64,000 bases of DNA, taken from JAFGHJ01 sp964606065. GTDB lineage: Bacteria > Hydrothermota > UBA3072. The stretch covers positions 62,001 through 126,000 of the forward strand of contig CAZSEX010000002.1 in assembly GCA_964606065.1 (NCBI GenBank), written 5' to 3'. Shown here piece after piece: positions 53,968-61,419 of the stretch. Both the position numbers and the translations under genes were made by a program. The number at the start of each line of letters is the position of its first letter. Position 1 is the first letter of the stretch. The notes beneath the pieces are model-generated. The model saw only the letters and a program-made list of their open reading frames with translations, made no database searches and was not told where the DNA came from.

Positions 53968-55710
53968 TTAAGATTCAACAGTCACTCTTAGAATTTCATC
54001 GATAGTCGTAAGACCTCTGCTCAATTTAATAAGTCCGTCTTCTCTAAGTGTCCTCATACCCTCTTCCTGAGCGGCTTTTCTCAAATCGTCAGTAGTAGCT
54101 CCTTTTAAAATCATTTGCCTTAAATTCATCGAAATTGGCATCACCTCGGTTACAGCGATTCTACCCTTATACCCACTTGAATTACATTCCGGACACCCAT
54201 CTCCGGCCTCATAAATATCCCCGTTTTTGATGGCTTCTTCTGACAATCCCATTCTTTTCAAAACCTCAATTTTGTCACTACTGCTAAAGTCTATTTTTTT
54301 TCTACAGTTCTTACATACTTTTCTTAAGAGCCGCTGGGCCTGTATTAAATTCAAAGAACTCGCTATTAAAAAAGGTTCTATGCCTATATCCACCAAACGG
54401 TTTACGGCGCTGGGAGCGTCGTTTGTATGGAGAGTAGATAAAACAAGATGACCGGTTAGTGCTGCCCTTATAGCAATAGAGGCTGTATCGATTTCCCTGA
54501 TTTCACCGACGAGTATTATATTTGGAGATTGTCGTAAGAAAGCACGTAGCGCATCGGGAAAATCAAATCCTATATCCGGGTTAACCTGGACCTGATTGAT
54601 TCCTTTAAGATTATATTCTACCGGGTTCTCAACAGTCATAATATTGACTTCAGGCTTATTCAAAGCCGAAAGGGCGGAGTAAAGAGTAGTAGACTTACCA
54701 CTTCCCGTGGGTCCCGTAACAAGGATTAACCCATAAGGTCTGGCAATAGCTTTCTGAAATTTCTCAAGAGCATCCGGCTCAAAACCGAGATCCCCCATAT
54801 TTAACATGAGAGACGAAGGATCAAGTATTCTCATAACCACTTTTTCGCCAAATACAGCAGGAATTATACTAACACGAAGATCGATAGCTTTGCCCTCTAC
54901 TCTGATTTTTATTCTACCATCCTGAGTAAGCCTTCTTTCCGAAGCATCCATCGATCCCGTCATTATTTTAATCCTTGTAGAAATTGCGTGTCTTAACCTG
55001 TATGGCGGTTCGGCTACCTGTTGTAAAACTCCGTCGATTCTAAACCTCACACGGAGTGTTTTTTCATAAGGTTCAATATGAATATCAGACGCTCCTTTCT
55101 TCACAGCAGAGGTAATTAGATAATTAACAAGTTTTATTACTGGTTTTTCCTGAGCTTCGGCCCTCCAGTCTTCTTCCTCCTCTCCCAATTCGGACTTTCT
55201 GACAAATATATTTTCCATACTGTCTTCAGCAAATATGAATTCTTTTTCTACTTCTTGTTCTTTTTTCTCTATTCTATCCACTTCTTTAGTAACCGGATAA
55301 AATTGATCGAGAAGCTTTTTCATCTTCCAAAAAGTCACAACCACAGTTTCAACTTTTAGACCGGTCTTAAATTCAACAGCATCAATTGCTTCTAAATCAC
55401 CGGGATTAACAACCCCCAAAATCAATTTTTTCCCTTTTCTTCTTATCGGAAAAACCTGGTAACGTTGTGCCATATCCGGTGGAATCAAAGAAATCAGATT
55501 TTTATCAACATCCTCGGGTTTAATATCAATCGAAGAAACCCGGAATTGTAAAGAAAGTGTTTTTGCCAATTCGCTATCAGTTATAAACCCCTCTTCAATA
55601 AGAACCGCTCCCAATCTTTTAGCTACCTGCTTCTGTTTCCGTAAAGCTACACTTAATTGCTCGGGAGTTATCTTTCCCGCTTGAACTAAAATTTCTCCAA
55701 GTTTCTCCAT
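53968..55710 (-). CDS. pilB: PilB/GspE-type assembly ATPase (copy 1)
   Basis: 580 residues. MshEN domain (LGEILVQAGKITPEQLSVAL), ATPase core with GPTGSGKST, Asp box MTVENPVEY, Walker B NIILVGEIREIDTA, and a tetra-cysteine zinc motif (CKNCRKK, CPECNSSGY). It drives pilus or pseudopilus extension. The GGTGAGATAAT before the ATG overlaps the upstream copy's stop. Confidence 0.93.
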   Translation of the reverse strand: MEKLGEILVQAGKITPEQLSVALRKQKQVAKRLGAVLIEEGFITDSELAKTLSLQFRVSSIDIKPEDVDKNLISLIPPDMAQRYQVFPIRRKGKKLILGVVNPGDLEAIDAVEFKTGLKVETVVVTFWKMKKLLDQFYPVTKEVDRIEKKEQEVEKEFIFAEDSMENIFVRKSELGEEEEDWRAEAQEKPVIKLVNYLITSAVKKGASDIHIEPYEKTLRVRFRIDGVLQQVAEPPYRLRHAISTRIKIMTGSMDASERRLTQDGRIKIRVEGKAIDLRVSIIPAVFGEKVVMRILDPSSLMLNMGDLGFEPDALEKFQKAIARPYGLILVTGPTGSGKSTTLYSALSALNKPEVNIMTVENPVEYNLKGINQVQVNPDIGFDFPDALRAFLRQSPNIILVGEIREIDTASIAIRAALTGHLVLSTLHTNDAPSAVNRLVDIGIEPFLIASSLNLIQAQRLLRKVCKNCRKKIDFSSSDKIEVLKRMGLSEEAIKNGDIYEAGDGCPECNSSGYKGRIAVTEVMPISMNLRQMILKGATTDDLRKAAQEEGMRTLREDGLIKLSRGLTTIDEILRVTVES

Positions 55711-55712
55711 TA

Positions 55713-57407
55713 TTATCTCACCTGAGTTTCCCTGGCAACTTCATCAAGTGTCGTGACCCCGGCAAGAATTTTCTTTATGCCTTCATCACGTAAAGTACTC
55801 ATCCCCTCTTTTTGAGCCTGATCTTCTATCTCGTCAGAAGTGGAACCTGCAATAATCATTTTTCTGATTGTGGAACTTACCGGAAGAACTTCGAACAAAC
55901 CAATTCTACCTCTATATCCGGTTTTTCTGCAATTATCACAGCCAACACCGTGAAATATTTTCCCTCCGTTTAACCTGGCAGGATCAAAACCCAACTTTAA
56001 TATATCTTCATCTGAAACTGCGAGAGGAGCTTTACACTTGGGACATATGGACCGAACCAATCTCTGTGAAATAATAAGTTCAAGTGTCGAAGCTAAAAGA
56101 AAAGGAGCAACTCCCATATTAAGAAGGCGGGTAATTGTTGCCGCCGCCGAGTTCGTATGCACTGTTGAAAGCACAAGATGACCTGTAAGCGAAGAACGGA
56201 TGGCAATATCCGTCGTAGGTTTGTCCCTTATTTCTCCTACCATTATAACATCGGGATCCTGACGTAAAAAAGACTTTAACGCTTCCACAAAAGTAAGTCC
56301 GATTTCTTCCCTTACCTGTAATTGATTGACACCAAAAAGGGTATATTCCACTGGATCCTCTGCTGTAGAAACATTAATGTCTATATTATTCACTTCCTTT
56401 AATATCGAATAAAGAGTCGTGGTTTTTCCCGAACCTGTGGGACCGGTAAGCAATATAATTCCGTGTGGTTTTTTTATGGATTTAAAAGTATCGTTCAGCG
56501 CCTTTTCCTCAAAACCCAATTTTCTTAAATCAAACACAATACTTTCTTTATCCAGAACTCTTATACCCACTTTTTCTCCAAAAACCGTTGGCACCGTGGC
56601 TATTCGAAAATCAATTCTTCTCCCCATAAGCTGCACCTGAAACCTTCCATCTTGGGGTTTCCTTTTTTCCTGTATTTTCAAATTTGACATAACTTTAAGC
56701 CTCGACACTACAGCCTTATAAAGACGCCAGGGAGGAGGCTGAAAATTATGAAGAACACCATCCACCCTTATTCTGACTCGAACGTCCTTCTCAAAAGGCT
56801 CGATGTGAAGATCACTGGCTTTCTCAGCCACAACTTTTTTTAAAAGATAGTTGACATATTGTACCACCGGACCTGAATCAATCTGGGCAGCAAGAGCCGA
56901 AACTCCTTCTTCTTCTTCCTCTTTTTCTAATATTTCGACCGAATCTTCTGCGAGTCCCATTTCTTCGGCCACTTCATCTTCAAGAGCTTTAGTTTCATAA
57001 TGCTCTTTTAAAACTCTTTTAATAGAAACCTCGGCGGCTACTAAAGGTTTTATTTCGTAACCTGTCCTGAATCTAATATCCTCTTGAGCCTGAACATCAT
57101 TCGGGTTTATCATAGCCAGATACAGAGTTTTTCCCTTTCTTTCAACCGGAACACATTCATAGGCTCTGGCGATATCAGGAGAAATCAAATCCAAAACCTC
57201 ATCGTCCAATGGACAACCAGAAAGCACAACACCTTTTACATTTAAATTCTTTTCAAGGGCTTTGATTAACTGCTCTTCACCGACATAACCTAACTCAATG
57301 AGATTTGCGCCTAAACGTCCCCCGACCTCTCTCTGTCTCTTAAGCGCCTCACTTAATTGCGCTTCTGTTATAGCCCCATCTAATAATAGTATCCTTCCAA
57401 CTCTCAC
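55713..57407 (-). CDS. PilB/GspE-type assembly ATPase (copy 2)
   Basis: 564 residues from GTG 57407. Same domain order as its neighbour: MshEN (VGRILLLDGAITEAQLSEAL), GPTGSGKTT, DPVEYTLFG, VGEIRDKPT, zinc cysteines CPKCKA and CDNCRKTGY. Start choice: GTG 57407 lines up with the start of the paralogue and lies 6 nt behind a TTGACT-N17-TATATT promoter; ATG 57431 would add eight residues but lies between those hexamers and lacks a Shine-Dalgarno. Two assembly ATPases suggest separate extension motors for a pilus and a second system. Confidence 0.92.
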   Translation of the reverse strand: MRVGRILLLDGAITEAQLSEALKRQREVGGRLGANLIELGYVGEEQLIKALEKNLNVKGVVLSGCPLDDEVLDLISPDIARAYECVPVERKGKTLYLAMINPNDVQAQEDIRFRTGYEIKPLVAAEVSIKRVLKEHYETKALEDEVAEEMGLAEDSVEILEKEEEEEGVSALAAQIDSGPVVQYVNYLLKKVVAEKASDLHIEPFEKDVRVRIRVDGVLHNFQPPPWRLYKAVVSRLKVMSNLKIQEKRKPQDGRFQVQLMGRRIDFRIATVPTVFGEKVGIRVLDKESIVFDLRKLGFEEKALNDTFKSIKKPHGIILLTGPTGSGKTTTLYSILKEVNNIDINVSTAEDPVEYTLFGVNQLQVREEIGLTFVEALKSFLRQDPDVIMVGEIRDKPTTDIAIRSSLTGHLVLSTVHTNSAAATITRLLNMGVAPFLLASTLELIISQRLVRSICPKCKAPLAVSDEDILKLGFDPARLNGGKIFHGVGCDNCRKTGYRGRIGLFEVLPVSSTIRKMIIAGSTSDEIEDQAQKEGMSTLRDEGIKKILAGVTTLDEVARETQVR

Positions 57408-57413
57408 TTTATT

Positions 57414-57442
57414 AATATAAATACTTTCCATTCAAAAGTCAA
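57414..57442 (-). promoter_or_regulatory. Possible leaderless promoter of the pil cluster
   Basis: Minus strand TTGACT (57442-57437), 17-nt spacer, TATATT (57419-57414), 6 nt, GTG 57407. It lies back to back with the tmRNA promoter. Confidence 0.4.
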
Positions 57443-57467
57443 GGCTGCAAATGATTCGGAAAAGGAC

Positions 57468-57495
57468 TTGACTTATCCGCTTATATAGTTAAAAT
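57468..57495 (+). promoter_or_regulatory. Promoter of the tmRNA gene
   Basis: TTGACT (57468-57473), 16-nt spacer, TAAAAT (57490-57495). The mature tmRNA 5' end lies 11 nt after the -10, so little 5' trimming may be needed. Confidence 0.6.
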
Positions 57496-57505
57496 AAACA
57501 TATAT

Positions 57506-57859
57506 GGGGGCGAATTGGCTCTCGACGGAATACAACTGGATTGAAAACTGCATGCCGAGCTGCCATAGCTCGGAAAACTGTGGCAATTTGTAATAAATGG
57601 CAACTATAATTACGCCATGGCAGCTTAATTAAGCTGCTCGTCCTTTCCGGGTGCTTTCTCCTTGCTCCGGATGTGGGCGTCATAAAAAGGAGATAGGTCG
57701 CAAAGTTGCCAGTGTTTTGTGACCGAAAAAAAAACTGGCTCGGTCATTTCAATTCCTGTGATTGGGAAAAGAAACGACGACATTAAAACAATCACTAAGC
57801 ATGTAGAGGTCTTCAAACAGGTATTTCGGACGCGGGTTCGATTCCCGCCGCCTCCACCA
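57506..57859 (+). ncRNA. ssrA: Transfer-messenger RNA (tmRNA)
   Basis: 354 nt. The tRNA-like ends pair as GGGGGCG (57506-57512) with CGCCTCC (57849-57855), followed by A and an encoded CCA. The T-arm GGTTCGATTCC is clear at the 3' end and CTCTCGACGG at the 5' end is typical. The PK1 stem CCGAGC/GCTCGG follows. The tag frame ends N-G-N-Y-N-Y-A-M-A-A, TAA (57626-57628); the exact resume codon is uncertain (probably AAT 57596). The stop lies in a palindromic helix (GCAGCTTAATTAAGCTGC). It rescues stalled ribosomes and tags their products for proteolysis. Confidence 0.96.
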
Positions 57860-57876
57860 AACAAAAGGGAGGGAAA

Positions 57877-58425
57877 ATGAAAATAACGCCTCTGGACATC
57901 AGGAAGCAAGAATTTAGAAAATCATTTAAAGGCTATGATAAAAATGAGGTAGATATATTTCTTGAAATGCTCGCAAAAGAAATAGAAAATATTGTACGCG
58001 ATAACAAAAGAATGTCTGACCAATTAAAGGAATTAGATTCCAGGATAGAAGATTACAAAAGGATGGAAAAAACTCTGCAAGACACTCTTACTTCCACACA
58101 AAAAACCACAGATGAAATAAGGAGAAATGCCAGAAAAGAAGCTGAAATGATATTACAAAAAGCGAAACTGCAAGCAAGTGAAATAATTGAAAATGCGGCC
58201 GCCAAAGTAAAAGATTTACAAAGCCAGATAAGCGCTTTAAGAAATCAAAAAGACGGATTTGTAATACAATTACGCAGCTTTCTTTCCTCCCAATTAAAAA
58301 TGCTGGAAGAGGTTGAGATTATCAACGCGAAAGAAAGAAATAAAAAACATTCTTCTGCTGAAAATGAAAAAACTGAAGAATTAGAGAAAGCAAAGACAAA
58401 AGTTCAGGAATTGTTCAAGGAATAA
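57877..58425 (+). CDS. DivIVA-domain protein
   Basis: 182 residues. The N-terminal ITPLDIRKQEFRKSFKGYDKNEVDIFLEML matches the DivIVA/GpsB membrane-binding motif, followed by coiled coil (about 30-120) and a charged tail. DivIVA proteins bind curved membrane at poles and septa; they are usual in Gram-positives but occur in some other phyla. GGGAGGG before ATG, 17 nt after the tmRNA 3' end, with no promoter between, so it may be read through from ssrA. Confidence 0.9.
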   Translation: MKITPLDIRKQEFRKSFKGYDKNEVDIFLEMLAKEIENIVRDNKRMSDQLKELDSRIEDYKRMEKTLQDTLTSTQKTTDEIRRNARKEAEMILQKAKLQASEIIENAAAKVKDLQSQISALRNQKDGFVIQLRSFLSSQLKMLEEVEIINAKERNKKHSSAENEKTEELEKAKTKVQELFKE

Positions 58426-58437
58426 ATTTAAAAAATA

Positions 58438-59274
58438 ATGGGCTCAAACGAAAAAAAAATATTTGATATTTTATCGGAAAGTAAAGAATATATTATAAGT
58501 AAAGCTAATTTCGACAAATTTGACTTTGGCATTATACTGGGATCCGGTCTTGGCGATGTTTCCGGAGAAATCAAAAATCCCGTGGAAATATTATATAAAG
58601 ACATTCCGAACTTTCCTGTTTCCACAGTTAAAGGGCACTCCGGAAATTTAATATGCGGAGAAATTGAAAATAAAAAAGTGTGCGTGATGAACGGTAGATT
58701 CCACTACTACGAAGGATATACCATAGAAAAAGTTGTTTTTGGGGCAAAATTATTATGTTTTTTAGGAATAAAAACTCTTATTGTATCTAACGCGGCCGGA
58801 GGTGTAAATCCTCTGTTTTCCAGAGGGGATATAATGATTATAACCGATCATATTAACTTCTTTCCGGAACATCCTCTAAGAGGTTTAAATGACGAACGTC
58901 TGGGTCCCAGATTCGTAGATATGTACAACACTTACGATAAAGATATAATAGAGAAAACAGAAGATATCGCTCTTCAGACGGGAATAAAGGTTAGAAAAGG
59001 TGTTTACTTTGGATTGCAAGGCCCCACTTTTGAAACTGCAGCCGAATACAGAATGATTAGAACATTGGGTGCAGATGCAGTTGGCATGTCTACAGTACCG
59101 GAGGTAATAGTCGCGAGATGGATGAATACAAAAGTCCTTGGTTTATCGATAATTACCGATACCTGCCTGCCGGACGCCATGGAACCGGTCAGCCACGAAA
59201 TTGTATTAGAAGCAGCTAATAAAGCCGCCTCAAAACTTTCCAGGTTAATTGTAGAAGTTGTTAAAAAAATATAG
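58438..59274 (+). CDS. punA: Purine nucleoside phosphorylase (trimeric type)
   Basis: 278 residues. GSGLGD phosphate loop, HSGN, GRFHYYEGY, SNAAGGVNPLFSRGD, GPTFETAAEYR and MSTVPEVIVAR are signatures of PNP-I. It phosphorolyses inosine and guanosine. A purE-purC operon elsewhere in the window makes purines de novo; this gene salvages them. The Shine-Dalgarno is weak; the start was chosen as the first ATG after divIVA. Confidence 0.93.
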   Translation: MGSNEKKIFDILSESKEYIISKANFDKFDFGIILGSGLGDVSGEIKNPVEILYKDIPNFPVSTVKGHSGNLICGEIENKKVCVMNGRFHYYEGYTIEKVVFGAKLLCFLGIKTLIVSNAAGGVNPLFSRGDIMIITDHINFFPEHPLRGLNDERLGPRFVDMYNTYDKDIIEKTEDIALQTGIKVRKGVYFGLQGPTFETAAEYRMIRTLGADAVGMSTVPEVIVARWMNTKVLGLSIITDTCLPDAMEPVSHEIVLEAANKAASKLSRLIVEVVKKI

Positions 59275-60133
59275 ATACTTATCCTTCATATTGCTGCTGT
59301 TTATTATTATAAATTGCGAGAGAGAAAGCAATTATAATAAAGCTTTTGAATATTACCATTCACTGAGACCGACACGCGCTTTAATACTTCTGGAAAACTC
59401 TAATATACCCAGAGAAATATACCTGCAGGGTAAAATTTATTTGAATCTAAACGATACGAGAAGAGCATTAAAATCTTTTGAAAAGCTGATCGATAAAGAT
59501 CCGCGATGGAAAACGAGAGTACTAAAAGAATTATTGGAAGCCGGTGAGGAAGCGACAACGAAAAGGAAAGATTTTATGGCTGTCATGATTTATTCAAAGA
59601 TATTGGAATTTGAACCCGAATTCGAACTTAAAGCAAAAAATATATTAATGGGAAACTGGTTTTTTGATTCAAGAGAATACGAAAAAAGTATCAATTATTA
59701 TATAAAAGGATTGGAGTACGACCCTCATAATGAAGATTTAAGATTGAAATTAGCCCAATGCTACATAAACACGGACGATCTGGTTTCAGCTTATGATGTT
59801 CTAAAAGAATCGACTAAAGAACTTTCAAGCTGGCGATTAAGATACTGGTTGGGAAAAACTTCATTCAATTTAGCCGAAAAGAGAATAAAAGAAGGTAATT
59901 ATGATTCCGCCGAACTATACCTTAAAGAGTTAATCTCCCTGGGAATGCCGAAAGTACTGATAGACGATGGTCATTTCTTACTGGGCGATATTAAATTGAG
60001 CCAGGAAAAATACGAAGAAGCCGCGAATCATTACAATAAGGTACTGGATCTGAATAGATTCGCTAAACCCAAAATTAGAAGAGAAGCGGAAGAAGCTCTT
60101 GAAATTATCAAGCATATGGAGGATAATCCTTGA
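59258..60133 (+). CDS. TPR lipoprotein
   Basis: 291 residues. Signal with lipobox (LLLFIIINC), then TPR units (IYLNLNDTRRALKSFEKLIDKDP; SREYEKSINYYIKGLEYDPHNEDLRLKLAQCYI). Start TTG 59258, overlapping the nucleoside phosphorylase by 17 nt. Likely anchored to an envelope membrane. It is followed by a BamD-like protein through a TTGA overlap, so it may be an accessory to the barrel-assembly machine. Confidence 0.85.
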   Translation: MLKKYRYLSFILLLFIIINCERESNYNKAFEYYHSLRPTRALILLENSNIPREIYLQGKIYLNLNDTRRALKSFEKLIDKDPRWKTRVLKELLEAGEEATTKRKDFMAVMIYSKILEFEPEFELKAKNILMGNWFFDSREYEKSINYYIKGLEYDPHNEDLRLKLAQCYINTDDLVSAYDVLKESTKELSSWRLRYWLGKTSFNLAEKRIKEGNYDSAELYLKELISLGMPKVLIDDGHFLLGDIKLSQEKYEEAANHYNKVLDLNRFAKPKIRREAEEALEIIKHMEDNP

Positions 60134-60846
60134 AGAAAAAAATATACGTTGCCGCGATTTTTTTATTGTTCTGTTTTTGTTCAAAGAATACTCAGCCAGC
60201 GATTGCTTCACCGGATGAAGAATACCAACAAATCGTTAAACTCTTTGAAGAAGAAAATTATGAAAAAGCGATTGATTTCCTTAAATACTTCTTTAACAGA
60301 TATCCCGGTAGTCACTGGATAGATGATGCTCAATTTTACTATGCGGAATGCTATTATAATTTAGAAAGTTATATGGAAGCGACGAACGAGTTTCAATTCC
60401 TCCTCAACAACTTCCCGAATTCTAACTGGAGCGAACTCGCTCTTCTCAGGAAAGCTCAATGTCTGGGACAAATGGCTCCTATACCCCAGAGAGATCAATC
60501 GCTCACAAAAGAAGCTATAGAAGCCTATGATGAATTTATCAGCAAATATCCCTACTCAAAATACCTGAAAGAAGCATATACCGGAAAAAAAATAGCTCAG
60601 GAGAAGATAAATCAAAAATTATTGGAAATCGGAGAGACTTACATAAAAATGGGAATTGATAAAGCAGCAACCATCTATCTCAACCGGGTGGCAGAAAATA
60701 GTGAAGAATGGAATAACAAAGCCAATCTGTTACTCGGAGATATTGCATTATCGAATGATAATGATTCACTCGCAATTTCCTATTACCTGAAGGTAAACGG
60801 GGAATTAAAAAAACAGGCTCAAAAAAAGTTAAAAAAGATAAATTGA
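60130..60846 (+). CDS. bamD: BamD-like TPR lipoprotein
   Basis: 238 residues. Lipoprotein signal (AAIFLLFCFCS), then the BamD repeat pattern (YEKAIDFLKYFFNRYPGSHWIDDAQFYYAECYY, YMEATNEFQFLLNNFPNSNW, AYDEFISKYPYSKYL). BamD helps BamA insert beta-barrels such as the two in this window. The start is TTG, overlapping its upstream neighbour as TTGA. Confidence 0.87.
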   Translation: MKKKIYVAAIFLLFCFCSKNTQPAIASPDEEYQQIVKLFEEENYEKAIDFLKYFFNRYPGSHWIDDAQFYYAECYYNLESYMEATNEFQFLLNNFPNSNWSELALLRKAQCLGQMAPIPQRDQSLTKEAIEAYDEFISKYPYSKYLKEAYTGKKIAQEKINQKLLEIGETYIKMGIDKAATIYLNRVAENSEEWNNKANLLLGDIALSNDNDSLAISYYLKVNGELKKQAQKKLKKIN

Positions 60847-61400
60847 AGGGAGTCTTCGGAGGAAATTTTAACCCTGTCCACATCGGGCACTTAATACTTG
60901 CCGCAGATTCTCTTCACATACTTTCTTTAGAAAAAGTACTGTTCATTCCTGCATGGAAATCACCTTTTAAGGAAAACGCTTCTGTTATCCCTTTTAAAGA
61001 TAGATATAATATGTTAAAATTAGCCACGCACAATAAAAAATACTTCGAAGTATTAAATATCGAAGGAAAAAGAAAGGGGATTTCCTATACGTATTACACC
61101 CTTAAAGAACTCCTTAAAAAAGAAGAAAATCTATGCCTCTTAATAGGCGAAGACCAGGCGGCAGATTTTACAGAGTGGTACAAATGGAAAGAAATTTTAA
61201 AAATGGTGGAGGTCTTCGTTTTCAAAAGAAGCAAAAAAAAACATAAATATCCAGAAGGATTGAAAGAACTTGATTCAAGAATAATAGAAATTTCATCAAC
61301 AGAGATACGAAAGAAAATACAAAATGGAGAAACTGTAGACTTTCTCGTATCTGACTCTGTACGTGACTACATAAAAGAACACAAGCTGTATAAAACTTAG
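60843..61400 (+). CDS. nadD: Nicotinate-nucleotide adenylyltransferase
   Basis: 185 residues. GVFGGNFNPVHIGHLILA (G-x-F-N-P-x-H-x-G-H), FIPAWKSPFKE and ISSTEIRKKI (I-S-S-T-x-I-R) are diagnostic. It makes NaAD in NAD synthesis. The start is TTG 60843 in a TTGA overlap with bamD. Confidence 0.94.
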   Translation: MKGVFGGNFNPVHIGHLILAADSLHILSLEKVLFIPAWKSPFKENASVIPFKDRYNMLKLATHNKKYFEVLNIEGKRKGISYTYYTLKELLKKEENLCLLIGEDQAADFTEWYKWKEILKMVEVFVFKRSKKKHKYPEGLKELDSRIIEISSTEIRKKIQNGETVDFLVSDSVRDYIKEHKLYKT

Positions 61401-61419
61401 TGGTGATTTGTTATAAAAA

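Noticed and set aside
57489..57909. Open frames within and opposite the tmRNA
   Set aside because: The sequence is fully explained by the tmRNA structure and the divIVA start.
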